A DNA stretch of 64,000 bases, from positions 15,314,001 through 15,378,000 of the forward strand of contig NC_071331.1 in the NCBI RefSeq assembly GCF_010183535.1, read 5' to 3'. Shown one piece after another: positions 1 to 11,512 of this stretch; position 1 is the stretch's first letter, and each line of letters opens with the position of its first letter. The stretch is from Caenorhabditis remanei (taxonomy: Eukaryota; Nematoda; Chromadorea; Rhabditida; Rhabditidae). The notes under the pieces were generated by a model, which had not been told where the DNA came from, made no database searches, and saw nothing but the letters and a program-made list of their open reading frames with translations. The translations under genes were made by a program, and so were the position numbers.

Positions 1-10
1 AAATTTTTTC

Positions 11-2536
11 GTGCCCCCGGAGCCTCTGACTCTCAATAATGGCATTACGGCAGGCACGGGGTCAAAAGTACCGAACTCCGTGCCAACTGCTGACTTGCCA
101 ACAGCCATCTCTAATAAATACTCTCTTTCATCCGCTCCTATTCCGCTTGAAACCGCTCTTACCGCTCAAACTTCACCTGAAGCCGCTCATAGTACGCTTG
201 TACCCGCTACAGTGGTTGACCACACCTCTCTCAAACAAACAGTCGTTACATCGGTTATCGAAGAATACGATATCGACCGCTTTGTACAATTCGTATCTCG
301 TACGAGCCCACCTCACCATATTACAACAGCTAACGCTGCAGATATCAATAACCGCTTAACATTCATGTGTCTTGAGACACCAGACAACCAGCACATACTC
401 GCATTGGTTGATTCTGGAGCCTCATTATCACTAATTCTCGAATTAAAAGCAAAACAACTGAGGTTGGCAGTACTAAAAGAGACACGATTGTCAATTCAAG
501 GCTTCGATTCTCGAACCACCAACGACTCACATATCTTTGCTATTAAGCTTAAAGTCAGTAAAACGTTGAAGAAAAAACAATGGGAAACTCCCCTGATGAA
601 AGAGTTCACCGCTTCTGAAGATCCTGTACATCAGGCAAAAGTCGCAAGATACCTCATCAGCAAGGAGCACTACAAGGACGCAGAACATCTCGGCCTGAAA
701 TTCCCATCCTCTTTGAGCCCCTACATGGACTCCGATGGTCTGTATCGTGTACAGAGACAGATTGACAGCCCGGTTCTTCCACAGGAAGCACATCGGCCAA
801 TCCTGATCCACCACGACCACCAATTAGCTAAAATGCTCGTTCTCGAAACACGTGAAATCAACGGTCACCTGCCTGGAAACTATACCAGAGCAGTGTTGCG
901 AACCAAATATTGGACCGCTCAAGATGGAATGTTGGCGAAAAAAGTAATCGGAAAGTGTGTAGCCTGTAAAATTACAAATGGCTATCCATTCGCTTACCCC
1001 TTTACCGCTACTCTGCCTAGCTGCAGAACAACACCATCAAAACCGTTTTCCAAGGTCAGACTCGACTACTATGGAAATATTGTGTATCACCGAGACGACG
1101 GAAAAAGCTACGGAAAAGCCTATGTACTGATTTATACTTGTCTAGCTACGCGTGGAGCGCTTCTAAGGCTTGTACCAAATGCAAAGTCCGAGACATATGT
1201 CAAAACTCTGAGAATGATCTTCAAAGAAGTCGGAGTACCGACAGAAATCTACTCGGACAATGCAGGTACATTCAAGCTGGGCGCTGCTATAATGAACAAG
1301 GATATTGACCACTTCGTGTACATTAATACACTAACGCAATTCTTAGCGACAACATCTATCACGTGTAGATACATCACTCCTTTAGCCCCTTGGCAAGGAG
1401 GTATCTATGAACGAATAGTCCAACTTGTCAAAAGACAAGTGCTAAAAGAATGCGGATCGCGTGTATACGAATACCACGATTTGAGTTATGTAATCTCGGG
1501 AGCTCAAGGAATGATTAATAATAGACCGCTGATCCCTCACGCCCGTAGTCCAGGAGATCTGATCGCTCTGAGACCATTCGACTTTTTCAACCCAGGCGTC
1601 ATGACTGAAATTCCATCAGATTATGACGAACCTCCAAACCCCACAGGTGTCACCGAAGCCTCTGTCAGAGCTCATCTAAACAACCTGGAGGAAACTTTGG
1701 AAAGGCTATGGAAGTTATGGTCCATCGGCTATCTCACATTTCTACGAGAAGCCATGCATCAGAACCGAAGATGTTCTACACTGGCACCGGAAGTCGGACA
1801 GCTAGTCATTATTTCAGTCAACTTACTGAAAAGACATAAATGGCCGCTAGGAGTTATCACTAAGGTGAATAAATCAACAAGAGACGGAGAAATCCGATCC
1901 GCTGTTGTCAAGTGCAGAGGCACATTCTTCGAAAGACCTGTATGTCAGCTCATTCCGCTCGAACTAACATCTTTGAACCACCAATGTCATAAGGATATGA
2001 GCGAAGACATCGAGTCTAACGATACCGGTAATAACGATGGAGAAGTAACTGGTCATATAGAGAATACGAACTCAAAGACCGCTCTACCCACACCGGCTAC
2101 CCTCGAATCACTTGACAACAAATACGCTCCAGAGCTATTTCCTGCAAATGTCTTTCCGAACATAGCTGAAAAATCAGCACATCATCCAGCAGAGAAAGGA
2201 ACTGCTGCAGATGAGCCGGAAGATCACAAGCAGAGTAATAAAACACAACTTGGAACATCCACCAATCCAGAAAATCTCATTCTGGAGGATACATATAGTC
2301 CGGAGGATGGAGTCTACCAAGACCCACAGAACACTCTGCCTGACATAGCCAGAGATTACGGTGCTGAGAATTTGCCGGAAGGCCGCTCCAGGGATTATCA
2401 TCCTAGACGAGCCAAAGCAACTCACATCAACTATGTTCATACAGCCGACATTAAAATCCTGTCGCGCCCCTCCCCCCCGGAGTGTTGTCAACTGTACCAT
2501 GCTTTGCATTCATTTGACAACTTGAAAGCACTTTAA
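11..2536 (+). CDS. BEL/Pao polyprotein fragment: protease plus integrase, RT missing
   Basis: This is an uninterrupted 841-codon frame. Residues 1-100 are a Ser/Thr/Pro-rich spacer. An aspartic-protease active site of the form VDSGAS sits at about residues 133-138 (Asp134). The frame then jumps, after about 50 further residues, straight into the integrase region. There is a His-His-Cys-Cys zinc-binding segment at about 266-318, and the catalytic core has Asp352, Asp416 and Glu467. The C-terminal 200 residues are acidic and low complexity. The intervening reverse transcriptase and RNase H domains, normal for this family, are absent with the frame preserved. The first Met is only the first in the window; the real start may lie upstream. 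The last 18 codons may lie in the LTR. Confidence 0.85.
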   Translation: MPPEPLTLNNGITAGTGSKVPNSVPTADLPTAISNKYSLSSAPIPLETALTAQTSPEAAHSTLVPATVVDHTSLKQTVVTSVIEEYDIDRFVQFVSRTSPPHHITTANAADINNRLTFMCLETPDNQHILALVDSGASLSLILELKAKQLRLAVLKETRLSIQGFDSRTTNDSHIFAIKLKVSKTLKKKQWETPLMKEFTASEDPVHQAKVARYLISKEHYKDAEHLGLKFPSSLSPYMDSDGLYRVQRQIDSPVLPQEAHRPILIHHDHQLAKMLVLETREINGHLPGNYTRAVLRTKYWTAQDGMLAKKVIGKCVACKITNGYPFAYPFTATLPSCRTTPSKPFSKVRLDYYGNIVYHRDDGKSYGKAYVLIYTCLATRGALLRLVPNAKSETYVKTLRMIFKEVGVPTEIYSDNAGTFKLGAAIMNKDIDHFVYINTLTQFLATTSITCRYITPLAPWQGGIYERIVQLVKRQVLKECGSRVYEYHDLSYVISGAQGMINNRPLIPHARSPGDLIALRPFDFFNPGVMTEIPSDYDEPPNPTGVTEASVRAHLNNLEETLERLWKLWSIGYLTFLREAMHQNRRCSTLAPEVGQLVIISVNLLKRHKWPLGVITKVNKSTRDGEIRSAVVKCRGTFFERPVCQLIPLELTSLNHQCHKDMSEDIESNDTGNNDGEVTGHIENTNSKTALPTPATLESLDNKYAPELFPANVFPNIAEKSAHHPAEKGTAADEPEDHKQSNKTQLGTSTNPENLILEDTYSPEDGVYQDPQNTLPDIARDYGAENLPEGRSRDYHPRRAKATHINYVHTADIKILSRPSPPECCQLYHALHSFDNLKAL

Positions 2537-3199
2537 TGACTCCCTAAGGTTTTGCCCACAAAACTAGAGTCATTAAATGCTTTTATTATTTCCGGTTTAC
2601 TATATTTCCCATTTTACCGTGTTAAATTACGTTAAAACTGCTCATAAAGCAAACCACACTCACAATAATTATATTTGAATGCCCGCGCTTTTGTGCGGGC
2701 ACCCACGCAGTGAGGGGCACCCACGCAGTCGACTATATAAGGCGACCGCGCGCCCTCACTCGAGTTTTCCAATACCACTTGGTAATTATATAATTATTCA
2801 CTACTTTTCGCGGTGTCCCGTGACGGTGTAAATTCCGTCCAGTGCCCGCTATTCACTGACGCTCTTCAATCCGTATAACACGGACAGAAAGGTAAGACTG
2901 AGTGTAAAAGTGTGTATATTTGCTTCCAAAAACGTCTTCCCCTCATAAGGGTTTTCGTATGTTTTTCTCCCTAAAATTCAATCAATCCCGGAACATCACT
3001 TCGGCCGCTCCATCGGACCGCCCTTTCGTATAATAATTGTTCCTTTATATTCCTTTCAATAAATTGGGATTCGTTCAAACCGTGTACTGTTATCTGCTTG
3101 CATAGCTTATCACACCGCTACCCTCACCAAACAGACATTACACTTAACTCCCCGGACATGGGTGGGCCCGCCGACGCCCGCTAGACCCACTTGTCCACA
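2483..3199 (+). repeat. 3' LTR of the BEL/Pao element
   Basis: A TGT...ACA-bounded stretch of about 717 bp. It contains a TATA box (TATATAA, 2734-2740), a tandem repeat of GCACCCACGCAGT just before it, and AATAAA at 3058-3063. The 3' end is set by the switch to acyltransferase coding sequence at 3200. The 5' end is less sure: TGTTGT at 2483 is preferred because it mirrors the ACA end, but TG at 2537, directly after the stop codon, is an alternative. The matching 5' LTR is outside the window. Confidence 0.55.
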
Positions 3200-3830
3200 A
3201 ACTGTTCCCGAATATTGCTATTTTGAAATCTTTTCCTTTTTCCTGAAACTGAACAAATATCGGAAAGTTATATTATTTTAGGGGTTTTACTTCAAAATCA
3301 CACCAAACTTTCCCGTTCGTTCTATTGATACATCCGGGTTCTATCAATCCATTCAAATCTGTTTGTGTCCAATAAGCATTCAAACGATCAGCATCATCTG
3401 AAATCAAGCAAATACTAACTCTCAAAATAAAAAGAAATTATGAAACTACCGTATGTCATGTTCGGTAAAACTCCATCCAACCTGGTTAGATTCGGAGTAT
3501 TTGATGTGTAAACCGTTTCTTGAGTTACATCTCCACGAGTTAAAATAAAGTTAATTGAAAATAAAGTGATGACCAGAATTGTGATTGAGATATTCAAAAG
3601 TTTAAAAAACCAACGGAAACTTTTTGATTCAGAGAGTAGCATTGAGATTAATCGCTCACTTGTTGAGTGTTTCAATAACCAAGTGAGATCATCAAATCCG
3701 CTGTGAAAACGTTGATCAAAACGAAACAAATACTCGTAAAAGAGGTTGAAAACAGAAAGAACAACTGAGAGAATAATGTTGGAGACACGGAAGAATCAAG
3801 TAGCATCCAATTCGAAATTCTGGTATATTC
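3200..3830 (-). pseudogene. truncated oac-type acyltransferase, cut by the LTR
   Basis: On the minus strand this segment encodes the last membrane helix of the acyltransferase domain, an extracytoplasmic linker (with LDGVLPNMTYG, compare LDGVTQNMTFG in the intact gene at 7.5-10.4 kb), an exon reading IEPGCINRT...WCDFE at about 3295-3400, and the first residues of the SGNH domain (KIAIFGNS) at about 3200-3245. Introns between these exons sit at the same places as in the two intact neighbours. The N-terminal acyltransferase part is missing: the stop codon of the next gene lies only 80 bp upstream. The C-terminal SGNH part is replaced by the LTR. It is the remains of a third tandem copy. Confidence 0.8.
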
Positions 3831-3908
3831 ATCTTTAAACCTCTAAAAGTTTAAGTTACTTGTTTTAAACGCCGAGATCACAAACGAAATCTGTCATTTC
3901 AGAAGTTT

Positions 3909-6422
3909 TTATTCTAAACTAGAACAAATCTTATTATAAATCGGTCGAACATGTTCAATTCCGTGAGGTGACAAATGATAAAGTGAATTGAAGTATGAGA
4001 ATCCACGTTCATCAAAATATTGTACCATATTGATTGTCTTATTCCAAAATAATGGAAGATAGTCTATTAGTTCACACTTGTTTCCACATTCTTTCACAAG
4101 TGCTGAATGCCTTATTCTTCCTCTTTCATATCCATCTGATTCTATTAATGTTTTCTGAAAATGTAACGTTTGTAAGACTTCTGAAGGCTGAAATCTTACA
4201 CTAATCTCTTCAATCGTCTTTCCACTTTTCAAATTCTTCACAATCGTATCAACATTATCAGCAATAACACGTGGAATTGAGTCAAGAATATACAATTTCT
4301 TCTTAATAAACGGGAGAAATTGTTTCAATTGTTTCCTCATTTCCAGATAAGTTCTATCTTTTTCAAGGTCTGTGTTGTTATTTGAAAATGGCTCGTTGAT
4401 AATGAAAAATCTGAAATTTAAACTAGAGAAGTTGTCTAGAAAAAAAGCAAAAGTAACCGTGTGAACATAAAAGCATAATCGGGATTTGAATCCTTGATAT
4501 ATTCAACGAATTCATTCAGTTTCTCCACACAGTTGGGATCTTCTGGATCAGCTGCCAGCGGCTCGCATCCTAAGATAATTTCATAATCTTCCGATTTATT
4601 TCCGATAGACTAACCTTTTTCAGAATACATTGAGATGTTGAATGCTTGTTTTCTACACTCTTGAATAACCATTTTGTGATGATTCATCGTGTAACTATTT
4701 CCAAATAAAGCTATCTTGAACTCTCCGTTTTCTCCCTCAACTACTTGTTTTATGTCATTCACATGGCTCTGTCACTCACTCTGAAGTCACACCATCTGTT
4801 ATGATTCGGAGTTCTCTTGATGCATCCTGGTTCAATCATCATCAAAAGATCATACTTATTCCAAATGTTATTCATTCTTTCGGCATCTTCTGAATCTTCG
4901 AAATCATTAATAATCCTACGCTCTAATTAAAATCTACCAATTGTCATATTTTCATAAACTCCATCCATTTTAAATGTAGAATTCGATGAGATTTGTCTCA
5001 TGAAAAACTGATCTTGAGCTGCATCCTTATTGACAAGTGCCACATTTAGAATGAACAAAACTATAATGAGAGCTGACACATTGATGCTTGAAATTGAAAG
5101 ATACCATCTGAAAATAACAAAAGTTTGCAACGAAGGAAACTGTTCCTAACTTTTCATATGTTTCAAAAAAGAGAATAGCAAGAAGAATCGAGAGAAGAAG
5201 ACCAGTTGATAGAGCTGAAATTTTTCTGGATTTAGTTTGAAAAAAGTAAGAAATTGAAGCTCCAACCGTAGTATTCCTCTCCATAATTGAGTTTCACAAA
5301 CGCGTAAACTGGCCAATGAATGAGATAAAGTGAGTATGAGATATCTCCGAAATAGGTCAAAAACCTGTTGCATAAGAAGAGATCGTCAATGGAAAAAAGC
5401 ATGAGAATACCGGTGAAAAGTGTGAAAAGGGGGCTGAAAGTATCTGATAAACACAATTTAATTTAATGTGAACACACCGTGTAATACTCGAAGGGAGGAC
5501 ATTCGGATATACAAGAATTATCAGCATTGAAATCATAAGTAAGAATTTGGATAATGTGTCCGGCCCATTCATATTATCACTCTCATCTTCTCCATCCTCT
5601 TTCGAGTTCATAAGTTCAGAGCTATAACCGAATGGAGTTGAAATCATAAATGCAATCATTCCTATCAGAAACTGCCAAATTCTTGCAAAAACACTGTTGA
5701 AAGCGACGTGTTGAGATGAAATGGTTGAGTATGAGAATGAAATAATACCTGAAGTTATTCGTCTGACGATTCATATTCTCCAATTAATCTAATTACCTAA
5801 TAGAATGTAGTAGACGCTTTTTGTAGAAGTATCCAGAGAGTTTCCAATCAGAAAAATGAATGGAACAATGAAATAAAATTGAATTTCCACTGATAGTGAC
5901 CATGTGTGTGTGAACAAATCCATAGCAACTGATAGCTGAAATCTTCTTTGAATTGTATTTGAATAATTTCAAAAAAAAAAGTTATCAACCTTTTTATAAT
6001 AATCTTCATCTCCAGTTTGTGCTCGATTCGAAAGAAATAATAATGCTTTGTTGGCAGATGATTGATTTAGAATAATTGAAGTGCTCGGATAAATAGAGTA
6101 TAGAGCAATCACAGTTATGAAAATAATCAATAGATACAAAGGGAGAATCCGTTTGAATCGACGAGAATAAAATATTGTAAGAATAGAAAATATTGACAAG
6201 TTTTCAGTTTTTGTGAGTAGCATACACATCAAAAAACCGGAGAGAACGAAGAATCTGAAATCGAAAACCTGTAATCGCCCTCTTTTTATGAATTATAACT
6301 CACTGATCAACTCCTAAATATCCATTTGGAAACTGATTTGGAAAGAAGTGAAATAAAAGAACGGAGATGATTGCGAACCCACGAATTCCTTGAAGATCTA
6401 GTCGTTTTTTTGAAGATGACAT
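3909..6422 (-). CDS. oac-type O-acyltransferase homolog (acyltransferase 3 + SGNH)
   Basis: A multi-pass membrane protein of the acyltransferase-3 family that transfers acyl groups to an unknown acceptor; C. elegans has a large oac family of this kind. The model has twelve exons: 6422-6304, 6254-5990, 5935-5797, 5748-5478, 5433-5267, 5214-5151, 5107-4938, 4889-4780, 4735-4615, 4569-4458, 4410-4200 and 4154-3909. They sum to 1995 nt, or 664 residues. The N-terminal domain shows LQGIRGFAIISVLLFHFFP with the family's catalytic His, then THTWSLSVEIQFY and a helix-rich region ending GDISYSLYLIHWPVYA. The C-terminal SGNH domain begins LFGNSYT and ends with HLSPHGIE. It is tandem with the gene at 7.5-10.4 kb and shares its intron pattern, except for one extra intron after GDEDYYKK. 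The gene looks intact. The exon 8/9 junction uses a weak acceptor. Confidence 0.9.
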
Positions 6423-7490
6423 TTTTAGCAGAGTCTTCCTTTTGAAGTTGTAATTCAAGAAAATTGAATAAGGTGAGTAGATCTAGAATTATCATCACAG
6501 ATTCCGTCGAAATATCCATCCATTTATAGCCATTTCCAATTCATGTTCTTCTTTTTTCTGTTTCCTAAAAAGGCCCACATAATTTCTCGAGTTGAGACAA
6601 AAGAGTCCTTGTCCAGTTTTATCTTCAATCATCTCATTTTCCTGTTCGGTGGGCGTTCCTTGATTTAAAATTCTTAATTCAAATAACAAATGTTTTCTGA
6701 AAAACAAGAATTTTCATGTGAATGAAAGATCAAATCGAAAGGACGGTTGAGAATTCTAATCTGATTTGTTCATGGAAACATCACAAAATGAAGACATTTT
6801 GAACAACTGGAAATAAAATGAGAAAGTTAACAACGGGTGTCGAGAATAGCTGGTAAGGAACAAGTACAGTGTGGTACAGTAAGTAAGTACAGTATTCCCT
6901 TCTTTTCAGTAGAAATTGATCAACTTATTTAAAACCGAAACCTATGATAGATAATCAGAAATCTTCAATAAGTTTGCAGATTGCTGTTCAGTTATATAAC
7001 ATCATTTTTCCAGTTGACACCTTTTTAGGTGGAGCCCTCCGAACATAAGTTTAGTGTCGATGGAATGAAAAAATTCTATTATTTTCCAAGTAATTCATTT
7101 CGAAGTGAATACATATATACGAACTTTAGTCTAATAGTAAGATTGTCTCTATAACTTGTTTTTGTCAGCTCTCGAATTTCATGACTGAAAGAAACTACAA
7201 AATTTTTAAGTTCTGATTTTCTGAATCCTTCCCGATATATTTGTTTTTGTAAATCCTTTTCGGAGATTTCTATAGCACACAGTCAGACGATATAATCTTG
7301 TGATCCGCTAGAGAAAAAACGATTGAAAACAAAAAATGGACAATTGAAGCAAGACGTTGAGACGGCTTGAATAAGAAACACGATATTCGTTTTGAATAAA
7401 AAATAAAAGATTTATCTCTCCTATAAAATTCCCGCGTTCAGTTCCACCGGTATTATCAAATAACAATAATAATTAGTACTAAACGAATTT
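6423..7490. other. spacer between the two oac genes
   Basis: This 1.07-kb AT-rich stretch is upstream of the left oac gene and downstream of the right one. I see no coding exon. Short repeats of GTACAGT occur around 6865-6893. The minus-strand promoter of the left gene should be here. Confidence 0.6.
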
Positions 7491-10362
7491 CTATAAACTG
7501 GCACATATCTTGTTATAAATAGGTCGAACCAATTCGATTCCATGAGCAGATAAATGATTGGGAGATGTGAAATACGAGAATCCACGTTCATCAAAATACT
7601 GATACATGTTGGTTGAGTTCTTCCAGAATAATGGAAGATAATCAATCAGTTCACACTTGTCTCCACATTCCTTCACTAGTGCTGCATGCCTTATTCTTCC
7701 TCTTTCATATCCATCCGGTCTCAGCAGTGTTTTCTGAAATCTTTCGAAGTCCCTCCATCCGGAATGTTTGAAAACTCACACTAATATCTTCAATTTTCTT
7801 TCCATTTTTCAGATCTGCAGCCACTCTCGAGATATATCCAGCATTTGCACGTGGAAACGAGTCAAGAATATATAATTTCTTTTTGATATTTGGCAGAAAT
7901 TTATTCAATTGACTCTTCATTTCGTTGAATGTTCTATCATGTTCTAGATCTGAGCTATTGTTATCTTTGAATGGGTCACCGACAGCGAAGAATCTGAAAT
8001 TGGAAAGTATGTTTCAGAGGAATAGAACAATATAGTTACCTGGTGAAAATGAATGCGTAATCTGGTTTAGCATTATCCATAAATTCCACGAATTCACTCA
8101 ACTTCTTCACACAACTATGATCATTTGGAGAAGCTGCTAGGGGTTCACAACCTGAAAAAATACAAGTTCATTCCGATAAAAGTGTGATTATGTCAAGGCT
8201 GTCGCACGGCCGGCCGCGGCCGGCCGCGGCCCTCGGCTTTCAGGGCCGTCGCGGCCGCGGATTAACCAAATGGGCTGAATTTTTGCATATCGACTAATCT
8301 TTTGGTCCTCTACAAGGCCGCCTGAAGAAGCGAAAATTTTCCATGGCTGGGAACTGAGATATAAAATCGCCCCACGGCCTTTTTGACAGCCTTGGATTAT
8401 GTGCCAGACATAACTAAACTGAAAAAGCTATTCTATAAAAGGGTTCACAATAGTTCATAATCCTTGATATTACCTCTTTCTGAGTCCATTGTGATATTGT
8501 ATGCCCGATTTTTACATTCTTGAACAAACATTTTGTGATGATTCTTTGTGTAGCTATTTCCAAAAATTGCAATTTTGTACTCGTCTCCTTTCAACTGAAA
8601 AATAAATTTCAACTCAGTATTTGTTTTCTTTTCTTTTCTCACTAACTTCATAATCACACCATCTACTATGTTGTGGTGTTCTCTGAATACATCCTGGTTC
8701 AATCATCATCTCTATATCGAATTTATTCCACATTTTATTCAGACGAGTAGCATCATCTGAAGCATATCGTGGAAGTTCGCTTCGAATAAATGGAACAAAC
8801 CGAAAGTCATATTCTGAGTGACGCCATCGAGTCGTGGAAATGTTTCCTTGGTGGAATTCAGGGAGTTTCCTCCCATTTCATTCATAAAATTCATATCTTG
8901 AATTGCGTCTTTATTGATAAGAACGACATTGATAAGGAATAGAAAGACGATCAAAAGTGCACATGTTGTGTTCGACAGTTTAAGATACCATCTGAAAAAA
9001 GAATTGTGTTTCAATCAAAAGTAAAAAGGACTCAACAACAGAAAAAAACTGACTTTTCATAAGTTTCATAGACGATAACTGCTAGAATCATTGAGATCAA
9101 AAGGCCTCCACCGAGAGCTGAAAGTCTTCAATTTGAAATTCATTTTCCAGGTCTTTCCTACCGTATGGATTATTTTCAAAAGTTAGTTTCGTATACGCAT
9201 AAATAGGCCAATGAATCAGATAAAGGGAATATGAAATATCACCAATATAAGTCAGAACTCTGTTGCTCAAGAAGTCGTCATCTACAGAAACAAGCATCAA
9301 CAAACCAGTGAAACAAGTGAAAACTGGTCTGAAAAGAGCATATAATTTTAGTGAGTTGTCAAGTTAAAAGTTACCTGACAAGGAATGGAAACATTTCAAT
9401 AGGATATGTAACTACGAAAGCCATTGGAATCAAGAAACAATACTTGGAGAATGGACCAATATAAGTCGATGGTTTGGGAGGAACAGACACTAATTCAACA
9501 TCTTCTTCTCCTTCTTCATCAGAGAAATCATCCACGAGTATCACTTTTTCATTTTCTCCATTTTCAGCAGAATTCAAAAGTCTATACGAGACTGAGGAGT
9601 CTTTGGTGTCAGCTGGTTTTATTGAATGCAAATAAATCATCATTCCAATCATGAATTGCCATATTCTTGCGAATAAACTGTTAAATGCAACTTGTGAAGG
9701 AATAATTGAATAGAACAGAAATGAGATTAACCCTGAAAAAAGAGAAATGAATTCAAATGTATAGAAAAACAAATCGAATAAAACCTATGATGGAGTAATA
9801 ACCGTATTTGAAATAGCCATTGCACTTGTTTCCAATAAAAAATATTGCAGGAACAATGAAATAAAATTGAATTTCAACAGATAGTGACCATGTATGAGTG
9901 AACAAATCAATTCCTATCAGAAGCTTTTCGAAATAATCTTCTTCTCCAGTATGTGGTCGATTCGAGACAAAAAGTAATGCTTTCGTGGCAGAAGATTGAT
10001 TTTGAAGAAGAGAAGCATCAGGGAATACGGTATATAATGAGATAACAGTGAGAAGAATAAATAAAAGATATAGAGGAAGAATCCGTTTGAAACGTCGAGA
10101 ATAAAAATGAATAAATCCAGAGAAGACTGGCATTTTCTCAGTTTTTGTGAGTAACATGCACATTAGAAAACCGGAAAGAACGAAGAATCTGAATACTCGA
10201 TCCAATGCGGTTCATATTTTCTCGAACTTACTGATCAACTCCAAGATAACCATTTGGGAAATAAAATGGATAAAAATGAAATCCAAGTACAGAAAGAATT
10301 GCCAATCCTCGAATACCTTGAAGATCTTGCCTTTTAGAAGGAGGGGGTGTCGGTTGAATCAT
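7491..10362 (-). CDS. oac-type O-acyltransferase homolog, second tandem copy
   Basis: Same family and architecture as the gene to its left. It starts MIQPTPPPSKRQDLQGIRGL at 10362. The second exon carries FFVLSGFLMCMLLTKT and continues without the neighbour's intron into FTHTWSLSVEIQFYFIVPA. Later exons give GDISYSLYLIHWPIYAY, the linker with LDGVTQNMTFG, IEPGCIQRT...WCDYE, the SGNH start YKIAIFGNSYTKNHHKM, a central exon beginning CEPLAASPNDHS, and the terminal exon ending HLSAHGIELVRPIYNKICAS. About 700 residues in eleven exons. The intron at about 8153-8473 is enlarged by a MITE. It is probably a membrane acyltransferase of the endomembrane system or cell surface. No interrupting stop or frameshift was found. 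Confidence 0.9.
8194..8394. mobile_element. hAT-like MITE (201 bp) in an oac intron
   Basis: The element starts CAAGGCTGTC and ends GACAGCCTTG, a perfect 10-bp terminal inverted repeat. It is flanked by GATTATGT at 8186-8193 and again at 8395-8402, an exact 8-bp target-site duplication. Near the left end is a GC-rich palindromic run of CGGCCG/GCGGCC units (about 8206-8262), very unlike the AT-rich intron. It has no coding capacity. The 8-bp duplication and CA-rich termini fit non-autonomous hAT elements; the superfamily call is an inference. Confidence 0.88.
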
Positions 10363-11512
10363 AGTTTCGAACCGACAAAGACTGAAAAAAAAAACATATT
10401 TTTTATGGTTCGAAGCATAAAAGCCACGGAAAAAACGTTGCCACGCTGTAGTTGTCACGCAGGAAACGGCAATCATCCAAAGAACATTTTGTTTTGATTC
10501 CTAAATTTCAAACAGGAGCTGAGATGATCAAGAAAGGGGAATCTTTGTATATTCTCGACAACTTATGTTTATCAAAAAGAATTCAAATATTGTATTCAAA
10601 AATACATGTAAACAGTTCATTTCATATTTTCCCCAATCTTCTTCACTCTTATCAAAGTCATAAATTATTTTCAAAACGAAAATAACAAAGTCTCAACTAT
10701 TGAATGATGGTTCACAACTGACAATATGAAATATGGTTGTTTGGTGGGATGAATAAACATGTATTCTCGAACTCACCATCAGAAAAGAGAAAAGAAATCA
10801 GTGAAATACAACTACAAATGTTCATGAAAACGACAAATAGATTATAAGGATTTGAGAAGAGAAAAGAGGAGAAACGGAATATTTTTTTAAAAACTAAAAA
10901 AATATAGTGACACTTTTGATGTGCCACAATGCAATTCCTCTTCTTTTTTATTGTTGCTAATCAAAATTCACAAAAAAGATATGGTATTCTATTGTTATTC
11001 AATTTTTGGACTGTCAGTTTCTCTGCTAGATTAACATTTTTTGAACTTTCGACCAACGACGGATAAACAAAAAACCAGATATATTTCTAGTTTCTACCCA
11101 ATTTTTTCCAAAAATTAATCCTTTATAAAAAATTGAGATCGAAGAGACAGTGTTATCTAAACTGCAATTGACATTATCAAATAAGTCGAGCAAACATCTG
11201 GACACACCTTGTAATAAAAATAGAAATAACGGGAGGAAGTTCGTTTGCTCTACTCTGAAATTACAGAAATGTGTTGAAATACCGAAGAATATGTAGATTT
11301 AAATCATTTATCCGGAATCATTTATTGTCCAGAAGGTATCAGAAATAAAAGAAAAAGCGTATCCCTGTTATACTGCTCAAAGAAACATATATAAATAATT
11401 TTTAATCTAAACATTCGTACATGACAAATATAAATATAAATATAACAGCAATATTAAAGCATACGTGTCATAGGAGTAAAGATTCTCCTTTTGGCCATCG
11501 TCCCATACCGTT
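10363..11512. other. intergenic, upstream of the second oac gene
   Basis: About 1.15 kb, AT-rich, with no convincing exon on either strand. It holds the presumed promoter of the minus-strand oac gene on its left. Confidence 0.55.

Larger units (their letters stand above)
1..3199 (+). mobile_element. BEL/Pao-type LTR retrotransposon, 3' part
   Basis: The window opens inside the element, so the 5' LTR and gag are not visible. What is visible is a long open frame with protease and integrase, then a 3' LTR with its own TATA box and polyadenylation signal. The right edge can be placed near 3199, because from 3200 onward the minus strand reads as the exon of an acyltransferase gene. The order protease-integrase with nothing of reverse transcriptase or RNase H between them marks it as an internal deletion derivative that could only move with help from a complete relative. 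The BEL/Pao assignment rests on the integrase zinc-finger and catalytic-core style, and is inferred. Confidence 0.85.

Noticed and set aside
4480..4500. tRNA B-box-like string (GGATTCAAATCC on the minus strand)
   Set aside because: It lies in a coding exon of the left oac gene, and there is no A box or cloverleaf around it.
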